From contig OZ020624.1 of the NCBI GenBank assembly GCA_963971575.1, positions 8,366,903-8,430,902 on the forward strand: a stretch of DNA of 64,000 bases, written 5' to 3'. Both the position numbers and the translations under genes were made by a program. Shown here piece after piece: positions 33,550 through 45,165 of this stretch; positions within the stretch are counted from its first letter, which is position 1, and each line of letters starts with the position of its first letter. The DNA is from Liopterus haemorrhoidalis (taxonomy: Eukaryota; Arthropoda; Insecta; Coleoptera; Dytiscidae). The notes under the pieces are model-generated. The model was given only the letters and a program-made list of their open reading frames with translations, was not told the DNA's origin and made no database searches.

Positions 33550-33839
33550 TGTCCAAGAGTTTATAAAATAAAATTATTGAAAGAAAAATATGCATAGTTT
33601 AATTTTATGTGAAATTCGCTTAATTGGGGCAGCCGCTTAATTGGGCCAAAATGCCTAAGTCCCGATGTCACCCAATTAAGCGGAATCGACTGTACTTTGT
33701 TCTTCATGAACATCTTTCAATATTCTTTCTGTTTTATTAATATCATTATTAAGTTTTTGAATGAAGATGTTCTTCTTATCCAGGTCCTAGAATCTCTTCT
33801 ATTTTGCTTGCATGAATTTTCGCATTAAGCTGCATTTGC

Positions 33840-34266
33840 AATTTCTAGTAATATGGCCTAAATATTCTACAGCCTTTTTAGGGTTTTCTAGGTATGACTG
33901 ATAACCCCTTATAACGTCACACATGTGTCGGTCTGTCTGTCTGTTAAAAATTGCGGCTAAATGACTGAACATGGAAAGTTGAAATTTGGCATGCTTGTAC
34001 AAATCTTTGATGCACATATAGGAAAACTATTGAGTTCAAAAAACAAATAGTGGAAAAAATATAGACAAATATGTAGGTATATAAAAGAAATATATATTTT
34101 TTAAATTATGAGGGGTATCAAATGAAACCTCTTAATGTATAGATAGACAAACAAAATTTTATTTTTGTAAAATTTATATAATTTTCGCCAAAAATGTGTC
34201 TATTACTATAATTTTTTTAAATATATTTGTGGGTTTCAATTAACTTTTATATTTATATAGTTTTGT
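33840..34266 (-). repeat. M2-like element, diverged fragment
   Basis: AGGGTTTTCTAGGTATGACT, then GTCGGTCTGTCTGTCTG and GGAAAGTTGAAATTTGGCAT, in the order seen in M2 copy c. The distal part is missing; the LINE tail at 34267 marks the break. Confidence 0.6.
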
Positions 34267-35283
34267 ATTATTATTATTATTATAGCCCTTTTTTATTTCC
34301 GTTATAAATCTATATATACACTTGTATTGTATCTTAAGATGTATATTACATTTCATTAATATGATTTACAATACATGTATTGCTTAAATAATTACATATA
34401 CTAATATTCTTAGTATCTACTTGAACTTAATTACATTAAATTCACGGAGCCCATTTCTGGGAATGGGCCTCCCCCAGTTGCGCCCAACGTTGACGGTCGC
34501 TTGTTGCCCTTCTCCAGAATTTGCCTGCTGTCTCCTTAATTTCATCTTCCCATCGAGTTCTTTGTCTTCCTCGCCTTCTTTTATGGTCTCTAGGTATCCA
34601 TTCCGTGACCTCTTTGGTCCACCTGTGATCTCGGAGGCGCATAACATGACCAGCCCATTTCCATTTCAAGGACCTGGCAGTTTTCAGAATGTGTTTCAAC
34701 CCAGTTTTTTTTTCCTTATTTCGGATAGACGGATTCTGTCCGACCTTTTGATTTTTAGCATAGATCTTTCCATGGCGTATTGGCACGTGCGTAATTTGTT
34801 AGTTTGTTTTTGGGTTGTAGACCAAGTTTGACATCCATAAGTCATAGTGGGGCTAACGCAGCTGTCAAAAGCGTTTCTTTTTATTGTGGCTGATAAATTC
34901 GAATGAAATATATCTTTTAAGGCCCAGAATTTCTTCCACCCTTGAGCTACTCTTCTTTCTATTTCCTTTCATTGTCTGTTGTTGAAAGACAGTATTTGCC
35001 CGAGGTATATTTCTTCTGCATATTCCAAACTATTTCCATGTAGGCTGATGTTCACGTTTTGTCCATTTGTCATGACTTAGTTTTGTTTTTATTCATTTTT
35101 AATCCTGTTTTCTCACATTGGACGTTAAGTGAATTGATCACTTCCTCTATTTCTTCAGCAGATTTAGAAAAGAGAATTATATCATCCGCAAACCGAAGAT
35201 TTGTGAGCCTCTTTCCATTTATTGCAATGCATTTGTTTCCCCACTCCAACTCGCGGAAGATAGTTTTGTTTAGAAATGATTAA
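34267..35283 (-). pseudogene. LINE reverse transcriptase pseudogene (RTE-like)
   Basis: Read on the minus strand, 35260-35130 gives LRFADDIILFS with the RT catalytic FADD at 35181-35192, then KMNKNKTKS. After frameshifts, 34786-34442 encodes RSLKWKWAGHVMRLRDHRW, RRRGRQRTRWEDEIKE and WRRATSDRQRWAQL, the usual C-terminal block of insect endonuclease/RT LINEs. The 3' UTR ends in (TAA)n at 34267-34284. At least three frame changes and stops, and the N-terminal endonuclease is missing. The RTE/CR1 assignment is by C-terminal style only. Confidence 0.8.
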
Positions 35284-35329
35284 ATAATACGTCAACAATT
35301 TCTTCGACTTGATTTTTTATAATTTAGGA

Positions 35330-35490
35330 CCATCGTCGATAAATATTATACTTGATTATAATGGAATGATACTTGGTACATGTGTTCTTTACGAAAATTT
35401 AATCATTTTTACCCGCAGCACCTATACTGAGAATTGTGGTATGTAGATTCATGATGGCGGCAAAAATAGACTGCCAAGTAAATAACTGTG
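35330..35490 (+). repeat. Dispersed repeat, copy 2 (ACCCGCAGCACCTA)
   Basis: TTTTTACCCGCAGCACCTAT, TGAGAATTG, and ATGATGGCGGCAAAAATAGA line up with the minus strand at 26384-26540. Diverged. Confidence 0.5.
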
Positions 35491-35669
35491 AGTAGTTTTC
35501 ACAATAAACAAAATAGCTAGAAACATTTGTAGAAAGAAGCTTTACCAATAATATGCGGTATCGTACGCCAATATGTGTCGAATGGTTTACAGAATGGCGT
35601 CCATAATGTAATTTCTTTATTTATAATTACATGACAGCTGTTTTTACAATTAAAAATGTCCTATTAGAT

Positions 35670-36713
35670 TAGGGCTGCCATAATTGTCGGACTACCGACC
35701 GGGACCCCCCCCCAAAAAAACAACTTAAAAAAAACTTTTATCGACAATAATACCTTTATTATAAAAAATTGCACAATATTTTAAAAAAATAAAAAAATTT
35801 AAAGACAAAAAAAAATAATTAAAGTAGAGATTGATAATAGGTATTCCAAGAGCAAAACGTTGGGATCAATGGTGAATCATTTTGGAACACTCAGTTCGAC
35901 TGGAAAAATTTTATGTTTTTTTTTTTGTGGATGCGTCTTTATCAAATCTAAAATAATATAATATAAATTAATGGGCGATTCAATTTAATAAAACCAAATA
36001 GAACCTTACATTCCATTCTTCTCTTGCCTTTACTCTCCCTTCCCCGACTTCGGTGGCTTCTTTATCATCGCTCTTCTTTGCCCAATCATACTTCTCCGAT
36101 GTTTTCGTTTTTTGGAGCAGTTCTTTATCCCCTTATATATAATTATAGAATTCAATGCATGACATTTTATAATTTAAAACACATTGAATTATGCTTTTCA
36201 CGGTGTCAATAGAAAGCGAATTGCGCTCATCTGTCCAATGGGTTTTAATTAATGAGAACACACGTTCAACATGTGCATTGTGCAGTGGAATGGCGAACAA
36301 GTATTGGCACATTTTCAGTAGATTAGCTTTTATTTCTGTCTCTTCAGTCTTTATGAAATAGTATAACCATTTATCATGCACATCTTTCCTTTTCCATTCT
36401 TCACATGTTTTATTTTTGATAAATGCCTTCATATACACTACTTCCTCATAAATTGAATCCGTGAACAATATACCTATTTCACTTAAATATGCAATTGTTT
36501 TTTCAACATGTTTCCATTCGGGTACCTCTTAAAGAAGCATCCATGAAAAAACATCATATCATATATGTATATGTACAATATTATCGAAAAATAATTTTTT
36601 AATATGCTTAAATTTTAAATCGACCGGGACAAATGACTCTTGGACCGGGACACTGGGACACAAGCCTCAAAACCGGGACATGTCCCGGTGTACCGGGACG
36701 TATGGCAGCCCTA
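35670..36713 (-). mobile_element. hAT element with C-terminal transposase remnant
   Basis: TAGGGCTGCCATA at the left and TATGGCAGCCCTA at the right; GACCGGGAC-type repeats at both ends. Exact 8-bp TSD TATTAGAT at 35662-35669 and 36714-36721. It keeps only the dimerisation domain of its transposase (36133-36468). Confidence 0.93.
36133..36468 (-). pseudogene. hAT transposase C-terminal dimerisation domain, truncated
   Basis: 111 codons without a stop. KANLLKMCQYLFAIPLHNAH, VERVFSLIKTHWTDERN and SIDTVKSIIQCVLNYKMSC match the hAT C-terminal dimerisation signature (small residues followed by ER-FS, then W-DER). A full transposase is ~600 residues; RNase H catalytic residues are absent. The reading frame is clean, which suggests recent loss of the rest. 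Confidence 0.8.
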
Positions 36714-36994
36714 TATTAGATAGATAAAAATTCGCTGCAAATTCTGATGTAGATATTGATCGTTAGTAATTTTATTTGATATTTTTAGTTTTGTATAAGA
36801 AACTATACGGTTATGCGCCCTCTTAAGACGTAGATTAAGGAACGATTTTTTTAAAATCTCTTGATTTTAACTTTAGTTTTGCTATAAATATGGTAAACAA
36901 ATTTTTCCCGCATCCTATAACACAGGTTGGTTAATCTTAAAATCTGAAAAAAATCTCTGAATTTTTTAATTTGATCGAATTTTTTGCATGCTTA

Positions 36995-37349
36995 CACTCT
37001 AAAAAAGGTAGTGTTAAAGGGACACTAATGGTACACTAAAAATACATTTTTTAGTGTACCACGAAGTCCTTTGCTTTTCGTATTAATTTTTTACATTTCT
37101 TTTTTGGTTAAATTTAGTATAAAGTTTACACTTACATACTGGTTATAATTAAAGTGTTAGAAAATAAATAGTGTTACACTAGTGTTAATTTTAACACTGA
37201 ACAAGTAATATTTCATAAAAATAACACTATCTGAATAAATAAAGATTTACACGGTGATTTAGTTAAAATTTTTTACTTTTTTGAATGACAACACTAAAAT
37301 TTTAACCAAACTGAGAATGAACTTTTACACTTGTGATTTTTTTGCTATG
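36995..37349. mobile_element. 355-bp MITE with TA target
   Basis: Ends CACTCTAAAAAAGG and TTTTTTTGCTATG; TA at 36993-36994 and 37350-37351. A clear but diverged second copy lies at 43405-43752. Contains several AGTGTTA/TAACACT repeats. Confidence 0.65.
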
Positions 37350-37474
37350 TATTAATACAGACCGGAAAACTACAAAAGGAATTTATAATTTGATAATTAT
37401 TTCGAAACCTATTGAATTTTTTGCAACACCGTGTTTACAATGTTTAAATTACTGACTGGTTGCTATAGCTGTGG

Positions 37475-38570
37475 CTTAGGCATGGGAAAAAAACATCGAT
37501 GTAGCGAAAACATCGATGTTTTTACCATCGATGTTCAGATGGCGATAGTATCGATAAAACATCGATGTCTACTACCGATGTCGATGTTTAAATTTTGAAA
37601 TTCAGAAACTACCGCTAGAGGCGCTGGAATCTTAAAAATTTTATTTTTATTAAAATTAATACACAAAATATAAGCGCTTATGATATAACAATACTTATAT
37701 TGTAAGTTCTTATTATTCTTAGCAGTTGGCAGAATAAGAAAAAAATAAGAAGAAAGTTCTAATTTTTGCAAACAATGCGAATAATCAACGATGCCAACAC
37801 ACTTGTTTCTTTTTGAGTCTTGTTGACACTTTCCCAGTTGTTATTCCTCCAATTCCTGGAATTATCGTATTGGGTATAAAACTATTATTAGGATTATTAT
37901 ATTGTAATTTTAGTGTAAAATTAATATTAGGATTGCTATAATAGTTTTTAAAAAATGTAATATGTACAGTCTATTCCAAACGATTAGGCGGAACGAATGA
38001 TTTTTGTAAGTTGTCATTAACTATTTTTTTATATATTGAAGTTGGCTTTTCCTGAACAAAATGTTCAATAGCTTCAATCAATCGGTAAAAGTAACTAGAA
38101 CTGAAAATCTACCGCCTAAACCAAAGGAACAGACTTTATTGGAACTTAAAAAAGTTTTGTATGACAGTATGTTATTTTTATGTTAAATAATATAAAATTA
38201 ACATTAAGATTACTATTTTCGTATTTCATTTTAGAAATGTAAAAATAGTAGGTACAAATTAGAATTATTATATTGGGTATAATAATATTAATGTGAAATT
38301 AATTACTATTAAAAAAGTATATTTCTATTTAAAAATCTAATAAATGCTTTTTGTGTATTATATGTTACTTTTTTTCGTATTTTATCTTTACATTATTAAA
38401 TAAGACCTATATAATATAAATAAATAGTTTTTTTTAATATTAATAAAACATCGATGTATCGGAAACATCGATGTTTTTCTTTGGATGTTTTTTCAACATC
38501 GATAGTAAGCGCCGATGTTAACATCGATGTTAAACATCGATGTTTTGCCTTCGATGTACAACCCTATTAC
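37475..38570. mobile_element. ATCGAT-rich TIR element
   Basis: Both ends hold clusters of AACATCGATGTT-type palindromes (37490-37600 and 38447-38550), four exact CATCGATG sites in each plus TATCGATA and variants. Outer sequences GGCATGGG and AACCCTATT are weak. A CAGTCTATTCC MITE is inserted at 37967-38135. No transposase recognised. Confidence 0.6.
37967..38135. mobile_element. CAGTCTGTTYC MITE, second copy
   Basis: CAGTCTATTCCAAACGATTA at the left; TAGGCGGTA complement and GGAACAGACT at the right. Shorter and more diverged than 30069-30475; TA precedes it at 37965-37966. Confidence 0.65.
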
Positions 38571-38686
38571 GCATCACCGTTTGTATTTGTTGTTGGTCGA
38601 ATTACACTTTTAATAAATAATATTTTATTTTATTTTTATTCTTTTAAGCGTCGCTATCTCTGTTTATGTATACATTTTTAATCCGG

Positions 38687-38753
38687 GGCCCCTTCATCAT
38701 CCGGGGCCCCACTGCTGCGCGTAGTGCGCGCACCTATAAATACGCTACTGAAT
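38687..38753 (-). mobile_element. Solo hAT terminus (CAGTAGCGTATTTATAGG)
   Basis: On the minus strand CAGTAGCGTATTTATAGG followed by GCGCGCACTACGCGCAG and GGGGCCCCGG repeats. Typical hAT terminus; no partner found. Confidence 0.5.
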
Positions 38754-39470
38754 TTACTGATCTATATCAGATTATAATTGGCCCTCATTTCATCATCGTT
38801 CTGTGTTTCATTTTTGGAATAGATTTTTCTTCTAATTTATTTGTGTTAGTCCGTGAAAGTTCGGTTTTATTGTAAAAAATACCTGCTTATCTAATATACC
38901 CATGTATTTGACGCTAATAGTCTTAGATGCTGCAAGGCAAATATTTTAGTAATTTAATAATCAACTAACTAGCTATCTTCCATAATATAATTAAATACAT
39001 TGTCCATTCCGAAAGAAGTAGCACGCTGTCAAATTACAGATTTAGATATCATTATCCTTTACGGTTACCGACGGAATATATTTTCAAAGGTGCCGAATAT
39101 GTACCCGTTCTATTGGTAACGTCTTAGTGTAGAGTTATACCAATACAATTCGGTACCAACAAACGTTCTATAAACCAATATGTGTTGTATATTTTTATGT
39201 AATCTGATATATGTGCTCTAAAAAGGTAAATTTAAGGCGAAGCAGGTGGTTATTGAGAGTTACGCTTTAAGTGCTTTATTATTTTTTGCCGAAAGTGTAT
39301 TTTTTAACAATAAAACGTCTTTGTAAAAATATATGTATGAACAGGTTATTTGTGTTCACAGGTTGTTCTTTAAGAATTTGACCTAGTTTGCAATATTTAT
39401 AAAATTTTATTTTGATCTGGCTGAAAAACTAGTTGAAAAATGTATTTTGTATGTTTTTTGTTATACTCAT
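38754..39470. other. Unassigned sequence
   Basis: No gene or repeat recognised. Confidence 0.3.
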
Positions 39471-42400
39471 TTACAAATGCAACGCCAGTGTTAATAATGT
39501 ACTTCACATTTGTATTTCGCACTCCGCCTTTACGAAGTACTTTACCATCATTTTATAAGCACTCCTTATTTGTATTAATCCAAGCAAACATTTTTATACG
39601 GGCCAGTACTGTTGAAGCACATACTCCCCGGCATTGAAAGTAATGGGCCAGTGTTGGCATTTCGTACTGGGCCAGTATCCCGGTGTTCCGGTGGCCGTTA
39701 GCTGGGCCATCAATTGGCCATTGATGTATCACTTGCCGGCCCAGCAACGGTAAAGTGCAAAATAATCGCATTAATTGGAAGATTATTTCTGACAGACCAG
39801 TGCTTATGTTACATTTTACTTTTGTTTAAAACATTTTTTAAGCAACTTTTCTATCCTTTTTTATTTTAATAAAGTCGATAAATTATTGTTTTACACAGCT
39901 ATCGTCTCTTCTTTACTCATACTTTTTACTTAAAACTAAACTTTTTTTGAATGTAATAATTTGAAAAGTCTGATTGTTCTTAGTCATAAAACGTCCTACC
40001 CGCGTGGCCTTCGAGGGCCAGTACAAGTTGATACGTGTTGGTGGACAGTTTGTCAAGATGTGTATTTGAATAGTTATTGTTTTGTGAACATTATACAGTT
40101 TTTTATTGTGATTTGGGTGTGTTTGTTAGATTTAAGGACGTAGTTTACACAAACTGTTTCATGTTAAATTGTTTAATTTTTAGTTTAGTTCAATCATAGT
40201 TTTTTTCATGTAATAAAATTTTGAATTATTAATAAATCTGTTACAAGATTATAAATATGTCATTTAAAAAATATAATTTGTCATATATTATTTTGAATAG
40301 TGACATCTTAAATATTTTGTAAATATAATACTAACCCAGCAAACATTTTTATACGGGCCAGTACTGGTAAAGCACATACTCCCCGGCATTGAAAGTAATG
40401 GGCCAGTGCTGGCATTTCGTACTGGGCCAGTACCCCGGTGTCCCGTGGCCCTTAGCTGGCCCATTGATGTATCAGTTGCTGGCCCAGCAACGGTAAAGTG
40501 CATTGAAAGTAATGGGCCAGTGCTGGCATTTCGCACTGGGCCAGTGCTGGCATTTCGCACTGGGCCAGTGCTGGCATTTCGCACTAGGCCAGTGCTGGCA
40601 TTTTGCACTGGGCCAGTACCCCGGTGTCCCCGTGGCCGGTAGCTGGCCCATTGATGCTTCAGTTGCTGGCATAGTTGCATTAAAAAATAATCGTATTAGT
40701 TGCAAGATTTATTTCTGACGGACCAGTGCTTATATTATATCCACTCTCTAGTGTTTCAAATGTAACATATGTGTACTTACCCAGTATTAAAATAAATTAA
40801 TGGTTAGGTGCAAAATAAATACTCTTTTGGCCATTTTCACCATCGTTGAATAAATTTATTTAACAAATAAAGTTGACAATATCGCATCGGTTTTAAACTA
40901 TTAATGAAGAAATTAACATGGCTGTCAATAGAATGATGCGAAATAAATTTATTCAACGATGGTAAAACTGACCGATTGTAAATTGTATTAACAGTTATAA
41001 TTTATTGATTTATTTATAAATATTAAATAAATATAATTTCAGGAATAACAGGAATTAGTTTATTTAATTTATTAATTTAATGAAGAATTTTAAGAAAATG
41101 GTTTTCTGCCATTTCGGCCAAACCAATTGCATCCTAAAGATAAGGGGTGACTAATAATTTTCGCCAATATTCGTCTTGTATTATCTACCACATCTTTCCC
41201 CCCTGACGTGAAGAGCTTGTTCACTTTTGTAAGAACAAACTAGATCTGGTTATTTTGGTGATTTTTATAGTGTATTACTGACTTTTAGAAACTTGGTTAT
41301 ATTGTAAAAAAAGCTTTACAGTTTTGGATTAAGTTTGTATTATTTTAGGTTGGTATTATATTTACAAAATATTTAAGATGTCACTATTCAAAATGAAATA
41401 TGACAAATTATATTTTTTAAATGACATATTTATAATCTTGTAACAGATTTATTAATAATTGACTAAACTAAAAATTAAACAATTTAACATGAAATAGTTT
41501 GTGTAAACTACGTCCTTAAATCTAACAAAACACACATAAATCACAATAACAAACTGTATAATTTTCACAAAACAATAACTATTCAAATAAACATCTTGAC
41601 AAACTGTCCACCAACACGTATCAACTTGTACTGGCCCTCGAGGGGGTACTGGCCGTTAGGTCGTTTTATGACTAAGAACAACCAGACTTTTCAAATTATT
41701 ACATTCAAAAAAAGTTTAGTTTTAAGTAAAAAGTATAAAAATGTTTGCTTGGATTAATACAAATAAGGAGTGCTTATAAAATGCTGGTAAAGTACTTCGT
41801 ATAGGCGGAATACGAAATACAAATGTGAAGTACATTATTAATACTGGCGTTGCACTTACTTTTGGTGCCAGCAGTAAAAGCAGTTTGCCAGCATTCGGTT
41901 GTTAGTTAAATGTTTGCTGGGAACCTAAAATAATACAAACTTAATCCAAAACTGTAAAGCTTTTTTTTACAATATAACCAAGTTTCTAAAATTCAGTAAT
42001 ACACTATAAAAATTACCAAAATAACCAGATCTAGTTTGTTCTTACAAAAGTGAACAGCTTATAGCATTAATGCTTATAAAATTTGATTATTGAATTTATT
42101 TTAACAAGCATGATTTCTTTAGGTTGGCACTCTTCAAGTCAGTCTTCACCCCTTATCTTTAGGATGCAATTGGTTTGGCCGAAATGGCAGAAAACCATTT
42201 TCTTAAAATTCTTCATTAAATTAATAAATTAAATAAACTAATTCCTGTTATTCCTGAAATAATATTTATTTAATATTTATAAATAAATCAATAAATTATA
42301 ACTGTTAATACAATTTACAATCGGCCAGTTTTACCATCGTTGAATAAATTTATTAAATAACATTATTAAATAATAAACAACTTAAGTTAACAATATCGCA

Positions 42401-42814
42401 TCATTCTATTGACAGCAATGTTATTTTCTTCATTAATAGTTGCGATATTGTCAACTTTATTTGTTAAATAAATTTATTCAACGATGGTGAAAATGGCCAA
42501 ATGAGTATTTATTTTGCACCTAACCATTAATTTATTTTAATACTGGGTAAGTACACATATGTTACATTTGAAACACTAGAGAGTGGGTATAATATAAGCA
42601 CTGGTCCGTCAGAAATAAATCTTGCAACTAATGCGATTATTTTGCACTTTACCGTTGCTGGGCCAGCAACGGATACATCAATGGGCCAGCTAACGGCCAC
42701 GGGGACACCGGGGTACTGGCCCAGTGCAAAATGCCAGCACTGGCCCAGTGCAAAATGCCAGCACTGGCCCAGTGCGAAATGCCAGCACTGGCCCGTATAA
42801 AAATGTTTGCTTGG
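39471..42814 (-). mobile_element. Family E element, second outer copy with a self-insertion
   Basis: Same orientation and order as the outer copy at 7443-10804, but the left ~75 bp are missing and the right end reads GTTTGCTTGG, a decayed terminus. About 300 bp of extra E-type sequence (39605-39898) lies between the left block and the GCTATCGTCTC block. A second E copy (40335-41921) is inserted in opposite orientation. Confidence 0.75.
40335..41921 (+). mobile_element. Family E element, second inner copy
   Basis: CCCAGCAAACATTTTTATAC to GTTTGCTGGG, flanked by AA at 40333-40334 and 41922-41923. The intact target (ATACTAACCTAAAATA) is preserved at about 8071-8086, confirming a 2-bp TSD. 1587 bp; minisatellite array at 40397-40620. 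Different insertion point from the 8229 copy. Confidence 0.85.
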
Positions 42815-43404
42815 ATGGTTTTGTACTGCAAAAATATCTGACAATGTAGGTGATTGGCACCGCAATATGTTGTAATTAGTAACATGCTATATCAAATATA
42901 TATTGTTAGCAATTATTCAGTATATAGAATAGACAATTAGTAACATGTAAGGAGTAGTTAGAAGTAATCAGTGTAAATGTTAGTGATAAATAAATAATGA
43001 TTAAAATAAACTAAATTAATACTTATTATTTCACGAACCTAACCGGACATTACATTTCTAAATCGAAAGACGGTGTCGGCTGGTCATATTTGCAACCATA
43101 ATCATCAAGCCAAACTCCCTGATCAAATGTTTATATATGTACAATGCCGAATAGATGGATATAATTATAAGTATAGCCTTTCTAAAAAATCATAGTCACA
43201 ATGAATTTATAATACTTGTGACAATAAGAGCGCCATCCAAAAACTACGCTACCCAAATTTTTCTAAGGATAATAACGCCTTAATCTATAATCTATGATAT
43301 ATTAAGATCTATACAAGATCCAACTTTTAGAAACAAAACTGTAAAAATATGTTGGATCAAGAGCCACTTCAACTGCGAGTTTAATAATCAAGTATATCTC
43401 CTAG
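42815..43404. other. Unassigned sequence
   Basis: No gene or repeat pair recognised; short internal repeats of ATTAGTAACATG at 42875-42945. Confidence 0.3.
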
Positions 43405-43752
43405 CAAAAGAAGCAGTTTTAAGGGGAATTCCTAAAAATGAACTTTTAGTGTACCATGAAGTTCCTTGTTTTTCGAGTCAATTATTTACACTTCTTAGTT
43501 GGTTAAATTTAGTGTAAAGTTTACACTTTCATACTGGTTAAATTATACAGTGTCAGAAAACACATAATGTTAAAGTAGTTTTAATTTTAACACTGAAAAA
43601 GTAATATTTCATAAAAATAACACTATCTGAACAAATGAAAATAGGTGACTTAGTTAAAAATAGTGAACTTTTTACTTTTTTTAAATGAAATTTTAAAACT
43701 TTTTTAACCAAATTGAGAATGATCTTTTCCACTTATGAATTTTTTGCTGTGC
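43405..43752. mobile_element. Second copy of the 36995 MITE family
   Basis: Shares CTTTTAGTGTACCA, TTGGTTAAATTTAGTGTAAA, AATATTTCATAAAAATAACA and TTTTTTGCTGTG with 36995-37349. Ends degraded. Confidence 0.6.
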
Positions 43753-44515
43753 AAATTTAAAATACATACGTACTATCACAAGTCTTACAATTATTTCTGA
43801 ATAAAATCGATGAAACCGGTTCGTTTAAAAAACCATAAAACCATAGATTACTAATTAAAACATAACACGTTAGTCATACCTTCAGCATACCTACAACATA
43901 TAAAATTTATGTTACACTCGCACAAATACCTTTACACAAAAAAATCACCATTACAAATTACATAAAGACATCAGACTGCTCTATCCTTCTATAATACCCT
44001 TTAATGTTGGTAACACGCTTAGTCGTAAATCACACCAATGTGTGAACCATTACGAATTTAACACGATTGTGAATCGACAATAAAAAAAAGGGTAGGTATA
44101 ATTCAGCGTATTCAAGGTAGGTTGGTTTGCAGGCTGCAGCCGGAGCACCCTTTCATGACAACAGGACCAGTTATGGAATCAAGATGGCGGACTGTTGTAA
44201 ACATGACACCTATGGACGTTAAACAGAATTTACATGGGTGGGGTGTGAAGAATATTTAGGGTGACCTTAATCATTTTTGTTGTGGTTAAATTGTATTTAT
44301 TTTCACCACCACAAGTTACACTTTAATTTTTTATGCATAGTGAATTGTAAAATAGGTAAGTTGTATAATAGGGGAAAATAACCGAATTTCAAATAGTGCT
44401 GTATCTAATTTATTGCTTATATTTTGAGAACACAATCACACTCTACATGATCTAGGACCCAAACACTAACTATTAGTTCTACTTTAAACATTTAAAACTC
44501 TCTTATACCCTTTTC
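43753..44515. other. Unassigned sequence, possibly host
   Basis: Around 44100-44230 the composition is more balanced (GGCTGCAGCCGGAGCACCC, CAAGATGGCGGACTG), which could be promoter or exon sequence. No frame supports a protein call. Confidence 0.25.
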
Positions 44516-45093
44516 ACATTAGATCTTTAAGACCAGTGAACTTAAAGTTCACCGATGTTTAAGATCGGTATGCTTTCACACTTGATGTTTAAATCTCTGG
44601 TGCTGTCATCAGCTACAGTAATTTTGTCCTTAAGTTACCGTCATGAAATTGCCAGTTTTGAACTGTCTGCGCAGACGCACATTTTGAATTACTATAAACA
44701 AATAAGGATATTTCATTTCATTCTACAATAAAGAATATATTACACCTGTATTAACATGTAAGTCGATACATTTTATTTCAATTATTGTAGCTCTGTATTT
44801 TATTAAACACATTATTAAAATAAATAATTTTATTATAACAATAAGTATAAACTTCTTATAACGTCGATATAATACAGTATTCTTGTTTATGATAATATAA
44901 AATGTTGACAGCACAAATTCAAGGAGTATCTTTTTATAATAGAAATTAAGTTGGCAATGCGGGCGAAGTTTAAGACGCAGATCTCTGTCTTAAACATCGC
45001 TTGTGTTTAAACGAGGCCGTACGGTTTCACATTAGCGTTTAAAGATACATTCACTTTAACATCCGATCTTAAAGATCTAGTGTGAAAAGGGTA
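44516..45093. mobile_element. Harbinger-like MITE, single copy
   Basis: TACCCTTTTCACATTAGA to TCTAGTGTGAAAAGGGTA with TTA at 44513-44515 and 45094-45096. Same family as the inverted pair at 12635-13826. 578 bp. Confidence 0.93.
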
Positions 45094-45106
45094 TTATAGG
45101 CTAGAG

Positions 45107-45165
45107 CAGGGTTTCCCAAACTGTGCTCCGCGGACCGTCTACTAGTGCTCCGCGAGCAGATTAGA
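45107..45165 (+). mobile_element. Solo hAT terminus (CAGGGTTTCCCAAACTG)
   Basis: CAGGGTTTCCCAAACTGTGC and two GTGCTCCGCG repeats, a typical hAT terminus. The rest of the element is not identifiable before the next hAT begins at 45316. Confidence 0.5.

Larger units (their letters stand above)
32452..33692. mobile_element. Pogo-like TIR element hosting retroelement 3' ends
   Basis: Left CAGACGATTCCGCTTAATTG and right CAATTAAGCGGAATCGACTG; GCTTAATTGGG recurs several times inside both ends. TA at 32450-32451 and 33693-33694. Between the ends lie a LINE 3' coding fragment and a second (TTA)n-tailed fragment. No pogo transposase remains. Confidence 0.8.
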
